From the NCBI GenBank assembly GCA_018398765.1, contig JAHBMJ010002831.1, positions 16,904-80,903 of the forward strand: DNA of 64,000 bases, written 5' to 3'. The DNA comes from Chromera velia (Eukaryota; Sar; Chromeraceae). The position numbers were made by a program, and so were the translations under genes. Shown here one piece after another: positions 47,901 to 58,573 of this stretch (position 1 is the stretch's first letter; the number at the start of each line of letters is the position of its first letter). The notes under the pieces are model-generated. The model did no database searches and had not been told where the DNA came from. It was given only the letters and a program-made list of their open reading frames with translations.

Positions 47901-50900
47901 CTTTTCGTGAATAAGCAAACTCGTGAGCAAACGTCTGATTGTCTGTCTGCATGTGCACGTGCTACATGAAGGGATCGACATTCTGCGTCTCCAGTAGCTT
48001 GGGAGGCTTTTTGCCTATTTATTTTTCCAGTCCTCCAATCTTCTTTTCGTCTGCTGTGTGTCTTTTTCTTTCTTCAGGGTCTCGGTGTTGAGAGGAGACG
48101 GCGAGCTGGAGGGGGTTCCCTTTCTTGATCACTACATCGCAACACAAGAACCTGTCAAAGACTATCTGACAAGGTCGGCCGTTCTGCTTGCTCTTTGTTT
48201 TCGGTTTTCCTGGGTTCCTTGTTTCCTCGTTGTTGTCAGTCACTCAGTCATGGAAGAGCGAGGTCACAGACAATGAAGGGGTACTTTCTATGTTATTGCA
48301 TGTAGACTTGCATGGACTCGAGACAGATGGATGGATGGGGAGAACAGACAGGGGGGGATCTTAGCGGATGCAGAGGGCGTGGACGTGAAGATTGATGAGC
48401 GAATGGAGGGAGAGATGATCTTTTGGCTTCCTTCTGTTTGTGTTAATTGTGCAGATTCTCGGGATTGAAGGCCGGAGACCTGGATCCTTTCCGGAGCCAG
48501 TGAGTGAGTGCATGGGGGTAGAGGGAGGGAGGGAGGGAGGGAGGGAGTGGGGTTCGGGCACTGAGACTGTTTCTCAACGGCGTCACTTCATGGTACTGGC
48601 TTCGCTTCAAAACGGCCTCGCGAGTTTTTGAGACACCTCTTTGAAGGAATGAGGAGGGCGCCAAACGGTCGCGGCATGTGGGGGGAAACTGCCACTACTA
48701 AGGGAACGCGAGGGAGTGGCCTCTTTTTTCTTTCCTCTTCACTCCTTTTGCCTTCTTTAATTTTTGTCTCATTTCCAATGCGACGCCCCTTTTTTTCTGA
48801 CAGATCCTTTTGAAGGAATCAGGGGGGAGCTGCAGCGGGGAGAGTTAGTGTAGCGATCTCTTTCTTTTTTCCTCTTCACTTGATGTTCTGTCTATGTTCT
48901 GTCTGTGTCTCTCTCTCCTTTGATCTATCTGCAGGCACTGGCTGACAACCAAAAAAAGCATCTACCAGAAACTCAGGTTTCTTGTGGACCTGGGCTGCAA
49001 GTCAGTCAGTCAGTCCGTCCGTCCATCAGTCAGAAAAGAGGCCTTACCTTACCGTACTTGCAAAGGGAATGGAGGGTGTGCGGAAAAGGAGAGCATCTGG
49101 GATAATACACTGCAATTGTGAAAGAGCGCAGCTCCCAGCTCCCATACACAAAATTTGCATCTGCTTTCCTTCCTGGGTTGTTGTTGGTCTTCTCGTCTCT
49201 GTGCGTGAGAACACTTGCACTCATGTACGTGACCATGAATGAATACAGGTTTGTGGGTCACGGACTTCAGAAAGACTTCCGCATCATCAACATCGTCGTG
49301 CCCTCCTCTCAGGTGTGTGGTGTGGCAGGGGGAATGCAGGCGGTGCGCTGCATCTCAATTTTTGTGTGCATGGTAAAAGAATGCGCAAATCTTTTGAGGC
49401 CCAAAATCCCTGACCACGTTCGCTTAGTTCTCTTTGTACATATATATTCGTCCCGAATGGGGTTCTTTGTGGAAAAAGGAGAACTACGTTTCAAAGGGAC
49501 TTTCCTTTTCATCAGTGGTCTCAGAGGCGTACAAATTTTAACATGGGCAAAACATCTGGTTGTCTGCGTGCAGGTGATTGACACAGTCGAACTTTTCTCC
49601 TTCCCTGGCCAGAGGAAAATGTCACTCAAGTTCCTCGCTGCGCACCTTCTGGGTCTGTTTGTGCAAGTGGGCTCTTCAGTTTCCGTGTCTGTGTCGGGGA
49701 GACACTTCCTCCCCCTCTCGCAGCAACAGCAGAAGCTCCAGCAGCCGCATCATCGGGACCCTCCCGGGGGAACGGAAGGGGGGGCAGAAGGAGGAGGAGC
49801 CGGGACAGAAAGGGGAGAAGCGGAGGCTTTCACAGCTTCCCCCAAGAAGGTGTCGTCTGGGTGTCCTCCCCCCTTTCCTGAGGGGGCCTCTCAGCAACAG
49901 CTCTCTCATCTTCAGGTTCCCCCTGGGACCCCCCCTTTCTCTTTCCCCCCCGCCTCCGCTGCCTCTGCCTCCGCTTCCTCTGCTGCTGCTGTCGTTGTCT
50001 CCCATCACCCCCCCAACGCGCCCCCGTCGCGTTGCTCCTCTGCGGATCGCGGAGACCTCAGCGGCATCTCCACACGGCAGGTGTCCGGAGGCAACCAGCA
50101 GACCTCCTCCTCTGTGCTCACCTCCCAGCCCCAGTCTCTGGGAGCTCAAGGGCCCTCCCAGACCTCTTCCTTGGGGGGACATGACTCGGTGGAGGACGCT
50201 AGGGCGGCACTGGCGCTGTACAAGTGAGTGGGTGCGTGGGAGAGTGAAGGGTGTAGAGGGTGACTGAGAGACAGAATAAATGGATGTTGATCCCTGAAGC
50301 TAGCGACTCAAGAGCAGGCCTGTGTCCCGACGGGTGCTGTTNTCATCAACATCGTCGTGCCCTCCTCTCAGGTGTGTGGTGTGGCAGGGGGAATGCAGGC
50401 GGTGCGCTGCATCTCAATTTTTGTGTGCATGGTAAAAGAATGCGCAAATCTTTTGAGGCCCAAAATCCCTGACCACGTTCGCTTAGTTCTCTTTGTACAT
50501 ATATATTCGTCCCGAATGGGGTTCTTTGTGGAAAAAGGAGAACTACGTTTCAAAGGGACTTTCCTTTTCATCAGTGGTCTCAGAGGCGTACAAATTTTAA
50601 CATGGGCAAAACATCTGGTTGTCTGCGTGCAGGTGATTGACACAGTCGAACTTTTCTCCTTCCCTGGCCAGAGGAAAATGTCACTCAAGTTCCTCGCTGC
50701 GCACCTTCTGGGTCTGTTTGTGCAAGTGGGCTCTTCAGTTTCCGTGTCTGTGTCGGGGAGACACTTCCTCCCCCTCTCGCAGCAACAGCAGAAGCTCCAG
50801 CAGCCGCATCATCGGGACCCTCCCGGGGGAACGGAAGGGGGGGCAGAAGGAGGAGGAGCCGGGACAGAAAGGGGAGAAGCGGAGGCTTTCACAGCTTCCC

Positions 50901-51772
50901 CCAAGAAGGTGTCGTCTGGGTGTCCTCCCCCCTTTCCTGAGGGGGCCTCTCAGCAACAGCTCTCTCATCTTCAGGTTCCCCCTGGGACCCCCCCTTTCTC
51001 TTTCCCCCCCGCCTCCGCTGCCTCTGCCTCCGCTTCCTCTGCTGCTGCTGTCGTTGTCTCCCATCACCCCCCCAACGCGCCCCCGTCGCGTTGCTCCTCT
51101 GCGGATCGCGGAGACCTCAGCGGCATCTCCACACGGCAGGTGTCCGGAGGCAACCAGCAGACCTCCTCCTCTGTGCTCACCTCCCAGCCCCAGTCTCTGG
51201 GAGCTCAAGGGCCCTCCCAGACCTCTTCCTTGGGGGGACATGACTCGGTGGAGGACGCTAGGGCGGCACTGGCGCTGTACAAGTGAGTGGGTGCGTGGGA
51301 GAGTGAAGGGTGTAGAGGGTGACTGAGAGACAGAATAAATGGATGTTGATCCCTGAAGCTAGCGACTCAAGAGCAGGCCTGTGTCCCGACGGGTGCTGTT
51401 TTGCTCGGGGCCACATGTAATTTGTCTTCCCTGATGCACACCGCAGGGGGGGGCGCATGAATTCCCCCTGAGCGCAGACCTTCGCATACCACCGTATTTC
51501 ATCATGTTCTCCTCTCTGCTTTGTTTTCTCGTACGAGGTGTCTCGCAATCAACCATACTTACTTGTTTGCGTCCTCTAGCGGTGGTAGCTGCATTGTCCG
51601 ACTGACTGCATGTGTGCGCTGGCCTGGATATGTGCATGCATGCAGGCACTATCTGAAGCTCCAGGCAGAGGGACGGGTAGAGTCGACGATACGGCAGCTG
51701 TACGATATCGGGTACAAAACGAATTGGAAGGTCCCCTGGCAAATGCAGCAGCCTGACCTTGTGGGAAGCTGA
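37535..51772 (+). CDS. PAN2: PAN2, catalytic subunit of the PAN2-PAN3 poly(A) deadenylase (22 exons)
   Basis: Exons: 37535-38271, 38637-39126, 39559-40304, 40597-40636, 41032-41892, 42157-42269, 42650-42780, 43234-43397, 43652-43843, 44122-44247, 44793-45050, 45313-45677, 45901-46489, 46746-46859, 47129-47322, 47602-47769, 48078-48173, 48455-48499, 48935-49000, 49249-49312, 49574-50223 and 51646-51772. All phases agree, giving about 2111 residues. PAN2 shortens mRNA poly(A) tails in the cytoplasm together with PAN3. A His/Gly/Pro-rich head is followed by a WD40 region ([20 protein letters not shown]), the ubiquitin-hydrolase-like domain ([26 protein letters not shown]-like TCQATNF) and the DEDDh exonuclease. 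Catalytic residues are visible: Asp and Glu in ALDAEFVAL (about 1732, 1734), Asp in GHGLQKDF (about 1841), and His and Asp in HDSVEDA (about 2056, 2061). It is nearly twice the length of the human protein (about 1200 residues) because of Ser/Gly/Glu-rich insertions. A duplicated block in the last intron is treated as an assembly artefact. Confidence 0.92.
39487..39558 (+). repeat. (GT)n/(GC)n tract at a PAN2 3' splice site
   Basis: A run of GT with a central GCGCGCGCGC block ends in GTGTGTGTGCAG, so the microsatellite itself forms the acceptor of the exon that starts at 39559. There is no polypyrimidine tract on this strand next to the AG. Confidence 0.85.
41903..41940 (+). repeat. (GT)n tract just after a PAN2 donor
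   Basis: The intron after exon 41032-41892 starts GTCCGTCTCTCTCTCTGTGTG and continues as a GT run of about 34 bases. Confidence 0.85.
47505..47596 (+). repeat. (CTTT)n/(CCTT)n tract in a PAN2 intron
   Basis: CTTT and CCTT units alternate within the intron that ends at 47601, so the tract also serves as a long polypyrimidine stretch before the acceptor CTCGCAG. Confidence 0.85.
49284..51400 (+). repeat. Tandem duplicate of 1058 bp joined by a single N
   Basis: Bases 49284-50341 recur at 50343-51400 with an offset of 1059, identical as far as I compared them. The base between the copies (50342) is N. The unit holds the 3' part of PAN2 exon 49249-49312, the next intron, exon 49574-50223 and part of the last intron. 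The right copy starts in the middle of the coding word [11 protein letters not shown], without its 5' part or acceptor. Confidence 0.95.
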
Positions 51773-52654
51773 TCATGGGAATCGGTTCTGAGCCATGCTA
51801 GCGTCCGCAGAATTCTATACAGACCGACGCAAAAAGGACTTCAGCAGAAGAGACACAAGTAGGGACAATCGCTTACGGAAGAAAAAGAGGGAGACGAACT
51901 GCAATACACAAAATATCGGTAATTGTCGGCCAACTAGAGATTCGAGTCCTAGTTTGAATTTATAATCAAACGGCTGTTCTTTAGATGTGTTGTCCCTTCG
52001 ATTGCATAAAATTTAATATACATGTTACTAAGCCTGTCTAAATTCCTCTAAATTCATGTCTAAATTCCTATAAATTTTAGTGACCCCTCCCCCGGGCCGG
52101 CCTTTTACCAAGAGCAGTCTGAACACGTTGTGAAGGTTGTGCACTGCCTCCTAGGCTGCCTCTCATCGGAGACTCGTCCTTTCCTTTTATTTTTTAATCT
52201 TGCTGTTAAAGCCACAAGTGATAAGCCATGCATTCAAAGTTGAAAGTGACCTGATAAGCTTGCTGCTAGAATTTGGAGTCGAATTTTGGACTAACAGGAA
52301 AAAGCGGAACCTTCTGACAAACTAGGCTACATCCGCCCCTGATTATATAGGCCTGATTGATACTATGAGCTATATATGGGGACGCGACATCCATAACAAA
52401 ATCCTCAATCTCTATTCATTCATTCATTTTTTTAAATCTATAATGATTTTACATACATTCGGTTCAGTATAGAAGTTTAGGTTCATTCATTCATTTTTTT
52501 TCTTTTTATTTCATGATGCATTCATTCATTCATTCATTCATTCATTTTAACCATCATTCATTCATTCATTCATTTATTCATTTATTTATTCATCCATTGG
52601 GATATGGAATAGGGCATATGGCGCAGCTGGGGGGCGACCACTTGATCCTTGTAT
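51773..52654. other. AT-rich intergenic DNA, no gene seen
   Basis: This follows PAN2. It is AT-rich and ends in (ATTC)n blocks at about 52415-52590. I see no coding or RNA feature. Confidence 0.45.
52415..52590. repeat. (ATTC)n microsatellite blocks
   Basis: Several runs of CATT/ATTC/TTTA units are interrupted by short unique sequence. Confidence 0.85.
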
Positions 52655-52850
52655 GAGCGCGCATGAACGAGCGAATTTGCTTTATTTTTTTAAAATTTCA
52701 AATTGTTGAATAGATTTCAAATTGCATGCATGCATGCATGCATTGAATTATAATTGCATATATATATGTTCTGCATGCAGCTCTCTGACTCACATTGCAT
52801 ATATATGTTACTTGATTATCTCTCTGACTTCACATTGCCCATGCATTCAG
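52655..52850. repeat. Dispersed repeat, copy 1 of 2
   Basis: From GAGCGCGCATGAACGAGCG to CATTGCCCATGCATTCAG this matches 56684-56869 with a few substitutions and different lengths of the TA and GCAT runs. An extra ACTCACATTGCATATATATG segment is present here. It holds GCATGCATGCATGCATGCAT. The copies are in the same orientation. Confidence 0.85.
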
Positions 52851-52899
52851 GCTAGTAAATCTAGCTATAAAATTTTTCCATAATATTATATGATATAAA

Positions 52900-53133
52900 T
52901 ACCTCCCTGAACCTAAGTGCCACTTGAAAAAATATAATTAAGATGATCTCTATCTGCAGCATCGTTTTTCAAGAGACCGTCCGCGCCTGCGGCGTAGACC
53001 TTCAAGACACCGTCCAGATATGCGGCTTTGGCTTTCAAGACAACGTAAATGATCCGCGCCTACAGCACGGACTTTCAAGCTTATCCAAAAATGCGGCTTA
53101 AACTTTCAAGTGGTAATTAGGTTCAGGGAGGTC
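52900..53133. mobile_element. MITE-like element with 28-bp terminal inverted repeats
   Basis: The left end, ACCTCCCTGAACCTAAGTGC then CACTTGAAA, is matched on the opposite strand at the right end by ACCTCCCTGAACCTAATTAC then CACTTGAAA. The octamer GATATAAA lies on both sides (52892-52899 and 53134-53141), one base outside the inverted repeats, as an 8-bp target duplication would. There is no open frame. The inside holds five spaced TTCAAG words. An 8-bp duplication fits hAT-like MITEs, but the ends differ from the hAT copy at 21942. Confidence 0.7.
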
Positions 53134-53143
53134 GATATAAAAC

Positions 53144-53589
53144 CTAGGTAAAAACATATTCTGGATATAATACAACACAAATCATCAGTCAAAAAAAAGA
53201 AGCATATGGGTACAATTCTAGGTACAATTAAGTGATCTAGTAAGTGATTGCAAAAATATGGTCAACTACTAAGAATTGTTGTGGTGAATGATTTCTTCGT
53301 CCGCTTCTTCTCCATCTCTCATCTGTCCGTCGTCCTCCTCCATCCCTTCATATCCTGATTTTCCCTCATCATTTTTATCATTGTTTTCGAAGCTGCACCA
53401 TGCAGAGAAACCAGGCAGACAGGCAGGCAAGCGACAGTGTCATACAGATGGAGAAAAGAAGTCAGCGGTGTCTGATCAGCTGTGTGAAGGACGGCCGAAA
53501 AGAAGTCAAAAGGAAAGAGCGGTACAGCTCGCTTGTGTGCGAGGAAGGAAGGGGGGGAGGGTAGGGGGGGAGAGAGGGAAGGAAGAAAA
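53144..53589. other. Intergenic spacer, no gene supported
   Basis: AT-rich to about 53280, then pyrimidine- and purine-rich. A + strand open frame of 131 codons (53288-53683) is low-complexity (Ser/Pro then Lys/Arg) and overlaps the proposed last exon of the minus-strand gene. I do not support it. Confidence 0.35.
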
Positions 53590-54646
53590 TCAGCTTAACA
53601 GGACAGACCACCACTCCCTTAATTCCACCCAAGTTGACCATGCAGACTCTCTGGATGTATCGCCGACGTCATTCTTTGCCTGACTGCCCGCCTGCCTGGC
53701 TTGCTGAGAACTGTCTGTCCTCATGAGAGCACATGTACATGCGTCCACCTTATCTCCTCTCCTCTCCTCTGACTGCATCCATCGATCACTGCGCGTGCAT
53801 TCCCGTCTCCCCCCTGCCGGCTACTGAGAAGAATCAACAAAGCCTTGGCTTGACACGCACTTGCCACACGCCTGCACCCCTCGCAGCCGGTGTCCATCCA
53901 TCCAGCCACGTACCTCTCGAGCGACAGACTGACAGAACGACAGACAGGTACACAGGCACGCACGCAGGCAGGCAGAGAGAGGGGATGGGGGATAGAGGCA
54001 AAGGCAGGGGAAGAGGCAAGGTGGAGGATGGTGGCGGGGTTTGGATCAGGAGTGAGAACGGGCTTGGCGTGCCTCTCTCAAATTCGTTCAGTACGAACAC
54101 CTTGCTGCTTGCCCTTGTGTCTTTTCTCCCTGCATGCAAGCATTCTGGGCTGCCTTTTCAGTTGGTTCTTTTCACTAAACTCCTGCGTTTCTGCCCACCT
54201 GCTTGCCTGTGCTTTGTCCTTCACTGCATTCGCCTGACTTCTTGATCGCTACACACATTTTCCCCTAGAAAAAAGAAATGCACGAAAGCGATCATGCAGA
54301 GAGAGTGGCGGACCTGCTGCTGCAGTCTGGAGTTCTCCGCCTTTGGTTGAGCGAAAACTCTCCTGATCTCCTCCTGGAGCCTTCCCACGTCCCCCACCAT
54401 CGCCTTCTTCAGCTCTGTCAACTGGCCTTGGTAGTGACCCTGCAGGAGAAAAACAAACGCCATGCAGTGAGCGTAAACATGATACACCGTGGAGGGAGGG
54501 AGAGAGTTTCAAGCAGGGACCGGTAGAAAGAAAATTGACTGACCTACCTCGATGGAGTCCGTCTCCGCCTAGCTTGCCCCGAAAGAGAAGATCCCAGCCG
54601 AGAGAAAATCTGTCCAGGTTGCGGAGTGACGCCAGTAGTTGCGGAT

Positions 54647-54685
<39 letters not shown>

Positions 54686-55049
54686 TCGAATCGATGGACG
54701 CAGATCTGCCCCATGAATCCCCTGGCGTTGTCCTGCGATCTCTTCGTTCTGCAGTGCGATGTAGTCCTGCAAAAAGACGACACAGAAAGAACGCGATGTC
54801 TTCGCTTCAAGGTGCAGACACTCCAACACCAAGGGTTTTGTCTCACTCACCTCCAAAGAGAGGGAGGGAGGGAGGGAGGGAGAAAAGGAGGTAGACAGGC
54901 GGCTGGAGAGAGACAGACTTTATTGCTTTCTTCCCTTCTTCTCTTCAGAGAGACAGACAGATAGACAGACTATATGTTTCTTCTTCCTCTCCCTCCTTTT
55001 CTTCAGACAGAAAGACAGACAGACAGTCACATATAGATAGATAGCTAAC

Positions 55050-55084
<35 letters not shown>

Positions 55085-55888
55085 ATATGTTTCTTCTTCT
55101 CCCTTCTTTTCTTCATGAACACAATAGACAAAAAGAAAGAAAGCAACAAAGACAAAAGAACATCACGACAACTCAGACAAAGTGGGCAGGGGGCCCGAAA
55201 GGTGAGAGTTAAGCGCCCCTTGCCTCTCCTTCTCCCGACAGACTTTCACGTGATCACTGGTTTCACACGCTACTCCTCTGCTGCTTCCACTCAAGCAGAC
55301 ACAGACAGACACAGACACATACACGCACACACACACACAGAGAGAGGAACAAAAGAGCGGCCTGCAGACCGACAGAGAGAGAGCGAGGGGGAGAGAGAGA
55401 GGGGGGACACCAAACAACGATACCGACCTGAAGAAGCAGTTTCACAAGTCCCTGCAGATGAACTTCACGCAGTTCTTTCCGTGCGACACGCAGTCGGGGC
55501 TTGGATGAGGTGAGCCTGCATACGAACATCTTACACGAAGCAAACCTTAACCACGAACACACACCGACACAAACATCAGCCCGCAGTCACCCCGGGGAAG
55601 ACAGCGCGGAACCAAGTGCAGCCGGCCACGAAGCAAACCTTAACCACGAACACACACCGACACACACATCAGCACCACTTCAAGTAGTCTAAGAGAAGGG
55701 GCGTCGAGACTTCATGGGACAGGTGGGCGGGCAGAGTCGCATCCCTCGATCGCTATGGAATATCTGCATGACGATAAAGAAGGAAGCATGGAAAGTATGA
55801 CCGCAGACAAACACAGACTGAGTGGGGGAACGGGCAAGGAGAGCGTTGCCAATAGGCCGACAGGAATGCATGCAGGCAGAGAGAGAAA

Positions 55889-55927
<39 letters not shown>

Positions 55928-56664
55928 CCATGCAGGCACAGAACACATGTATGTCGAGAGTCTATCCGATGACGTCGGGCCACAGCTAGAAGAGTCCGGG
56001 CCTTTCTCAACTCCTTAACCGACGCACCTGCGGACGTTCGTGAACACCTCCGAAGAAAGGCTTAGCAGAAATGGTGCCAACAACAAACGGAGCAAATGGC
56101 CCTTGCAGAAGATCGTCCAGGCCCTTCCATCGATCCTTCCTTGAACGCACAGCCTGCACGAAAGAGAGGAAACTAGCTCCGAGACCCCACACGCCATGCA
56201 TGCGCAGCGGAACGCCTGGCCCCTCTTTTTCCACTCTTCCCACCCCCACAGACAAGCCCCTGGTGTGTTCTCATCTGGGTATTCAAAATCTAAACCAGTT
56301 CAGCACGTGCGACAATTCCCATGCAGAAGATTGAGCCGGCCAGTGTTCTAATGAATGTTGATGGGGAGTGCAGCAGTTGCTTGAAGGTGAATGAATGAGC
56401 CAGGGTGCTCGAGCAAGTTTCGAGAGATCTCTCGCCTTCCTTCTCTGAGTGTTGAGCAGGACACATCAACACGCAGAGGTTCACCGAGAGGGGACCGTCT
56501 GAACGCCGAACCGAAGAACAGTTTTCAGACGCCACAGCCAGCCGAAGATTACTGGCAGATTTCACGAAGCTGGAATCGAGGTGGAAATGCCTCGACCGCC
56601 CGTCTCTGTGGAGCTCTCTCGCCTCCTCTCTCGCAATTCCTCTCTGACTGCCAGCCTCGACCAA
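53590..56664 (-). CDS. Tentative coiled-coil protein gene, exon set incomplete
   Basis: Several minus-strand blocks have plausible splice sites. They are 56664-56296 (possible first exon, weak donor GTTTAG), 56153-56028 (AVRSRKDRWKGLDDLLQG), 55515-55428 (ARKELREVHLQGLVKLLLQ), 54766-54683 (DYIALQNEEIAGQRQG), 54646-54548, 54439-54314 (GHYQGQLTELKKAMVGD, then RLQEEIRRVF) and possibly 53703-53590 as a last exon. The later blocks are rich in heptad-like Leu, Glu, Lys and Gln, so a coiled coil is likely. Exon 55515 needs an incoming phase 2 while 56028 ends in phase 0, so at least one exon between them is missing. In the only phase that joins its neighbours, exon 54646-54548 carries a TAG. The gene may be real with a mis-set exon, or broken. 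No family is recognised. Confidence 0.4.
54652..54682. repeat. (CA)n tract spanning a whole short intron
   Basis: Between the proposed exons 54766-54683 and 54646-54548 the only sequence is a CA run (GT on the coding strand) ending in GTGTGTGCAG. The intron would be about 36 bp, which is very short. This is a reason for caution about the exon pair. Confidence 0.7.
54915..55170. repeat. Composite repeat with (GACA)n, first locus
   Basis: Two copies of a core starting TATATGTTTCTTCTTC (54971 and about 55085) follow (GACA)n runs. The second continues as CTTCATGAACACAATAGACA, then AAGAAAGAAAG, then AAGACAAAAGAACATCA. The same order of parts is found at 63405-63700. Confidence 0.75.
55534..55673. 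repeat. Direct repeat of 47 bp, 93 bp apart
   Basis: CACGAAGCAAACCTTAACCA and the following 27 bases (55534-55580) recur at 55627-55673 with one mismatch. The repeat lies in the unresolved gap between two proposed exons of the coiled-coil gene. Confidence 0.85.
55890..55923. repeat. (GA)n microsatellite
   Basis: A short GA run lies in the region between proposed exons. It yields the Ser-Leu rich minus-strand frames seen here. Confidence 0.85.
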
Positions 56665-56683
56665 AGAAGACTCAGATTTGCAC

Positions 56684-56869
56684 GAGCGCGCATGAACGAG
56701 CGAATTTGCTTTATTTTTTTAAAAATTCAAATTGTTGCATGGATTTCAAATTGCATGCATGCATGCATGCATTGAATTATAATTGCATATATATATATAT
56801 ATATATATATATGTTCTGCATGGAGCTTACTTGATTATCTCTCTGATTTCACATTGCCCATGCATTCAG
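56684..56869. repeat. Dispersed repeat, copy 2 of 2, in a divergent promoter region
   Basis: This copy matches 52655-52850. It lies directly between the possible start of the minus-strand coiled-coil gene (56664) and the start of the 497-residue gene (57057). It carries a longer TA run (about 56788-56812) and the GCATGCATGCAT block. It could act as part of the upstream region, or be a chance insertion. Confidence 0.8.
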
Positions 56870-57056
56870 CGTTTGACGTACTGATTCAGAAGCTGTACAT
56901 CCAACCGATTCCCTGACAAGACGACAAGCTTTGCCAGAGATTGTGCTCTCCTCTGACAGACTTTTGACGTTTACCCAGTGTTGACGTCGAGCCTTTGCGT
57001 ACAGCAGCTTTGCTAGCAGCTTTGATACCACCTGAATTCTTGCTTTCCCCGCCAAA

Positions 57057-58541
57057 ATGGCCTTCGGAATCTTGGAGGTCTTTCTGGCCACGTGCTTCAG
57101 TGTGACTGCAGTGACTCTTGTGCCAGACAGTGGGCCAGGCTCTCAGTTGAATTCCAATAAACAAGACATGGAGAGAAAAGGGCGGCTCGATGGTGTTCGT
57201 AGATTGTTCAACTGCACCACCAAGGCCACCCTGATCAAAGCCTCAGAAGAGATGTCGAAGATCATCGCAGCAGTCTCTATAACGGAGTATAAAGACATCG
57301 CCAGCCTGATCGTCGAGCAGATCCGCACAACCCCACCCGACATCGTCGTCGGTCTTCTGTCTGACGGAGTATTGACGGGGAGGTTCTGCTCTCTCCTGGA
57401 GAGAACGCCTCGACTGCACTACCTGGTTGTAGGGGAGCTCCAAAGAACAATCCAGAGTGGGGGTGTCAAGGGGGAAAAGGACTTTATGTACAAGCTTGGC
57501 TTTGTCTGCAGCAGAATTCTCTCCCCTTCGGAAGTCAAGGGGGGGCTCCAGATCGAACAAACCTATGATGCCAAGTCTTTTGTTTCCTCTCTGACATTTC
57601 TTATCACCTACACTCAGAGCCTCTGTCAGATAAACGGCTCAAACGAACTGGGTCCAAAGAACACAAAAGCGCTCTATCGTCTCCTGGTAACCCTCAACAG
57701 CATCAAAAACACTCCAAACCTCCGACTCGATGCCTCAGCCGTTTTCTCGGCTGATGCTTTCTCGTACGAAAACGAAATTGCTCCCCTTAAAGAAAAGCTT
57801 CAGCTCTCGACCTCTGACTCGATCGTTACACCTTATGCAGTCCCCCCATTCGCACTTCAACCCCGCGTCTTGGTCTCTCTTCAGACCTCTGCCCCCCATG
57901 ATGACCCAACTCTCAGATCAGAGGATCCCGGAGCTGCCCCGGGCCCCTTCTTTCGCACTACAGCCCAGGAGACCGCCTTGGATGAACTGTTGCAAACAGA
58001 CATCACGCATCAGGCCATGATCTCTGAGGAGGAGGAACGTGCGCCGTCCCCTGAAGCTCTTCAAAGAATGACTCAGTGTATGAATGAGGGCCTGGGGGGT
58101 GCAGCCGCATTCTTCGGAGAGATTTCTGACAGAAAACAAGTCTCGGAGTCCACTCAGCAGAAGCCGATGCCCGCCCAACTCAAGAGGCTCACAAATTACA
58201 TCCAAAAGACTGAAATTCCCTCACTCCAGAAAAAGAGGTCAAGCCTGCTGCTGGAAGCTGACCAGCAGGGGGGCCTCTTCCTCAAGACCACAGACAAAGA
58301 AGAGGGGCGGAAGGCCCTTGACCGCCAGCACGCTCTCATACAGGAAGCCGATGGTTTCCAAGAGGCGGAGAACACCTTGATCCAGTGGGCGTGGAGGGCC
58401 GAAGCAGACCGAGAGTTTCCTGAGGGGGAAGTCCCTAAAGAAGTGACAAACGCCGTCAACAACCTCAATACAAGCAGTCAGTCATGAATTCAGTCAGCTA
58501 GCCAGAGAGACAGCTATCCGATATTAGTCAGTCAGTCAGTG

Positions 58542-58573
<32 letters not shown>

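Noticed and set aside
49118-50227. A 369-codon open frame that continues from an intron through PAN2 exon 49574-50223, and its near-copy at 50357-51286
   Set aside because: These are read-throughs of a PAN2 intron into its exon, and the second is the duplicated block. They are not separate genes.
52966-53110. Spaced TTCAAG words resembling a repeat-spacer array
   Set aside because: Spacing is uneven, the words are short and they lie inside a MITE-like element in a nuclear genome. It is not a CRISPR array.
58477-58487. Stop codon shortly after NNLNTSSQS as the end of the 497-residue gene
   Set aside because: The last four residues come from the intron donor GTCAGTCA; a phase-matched acceptor and coding exon lie at 59348-59421.
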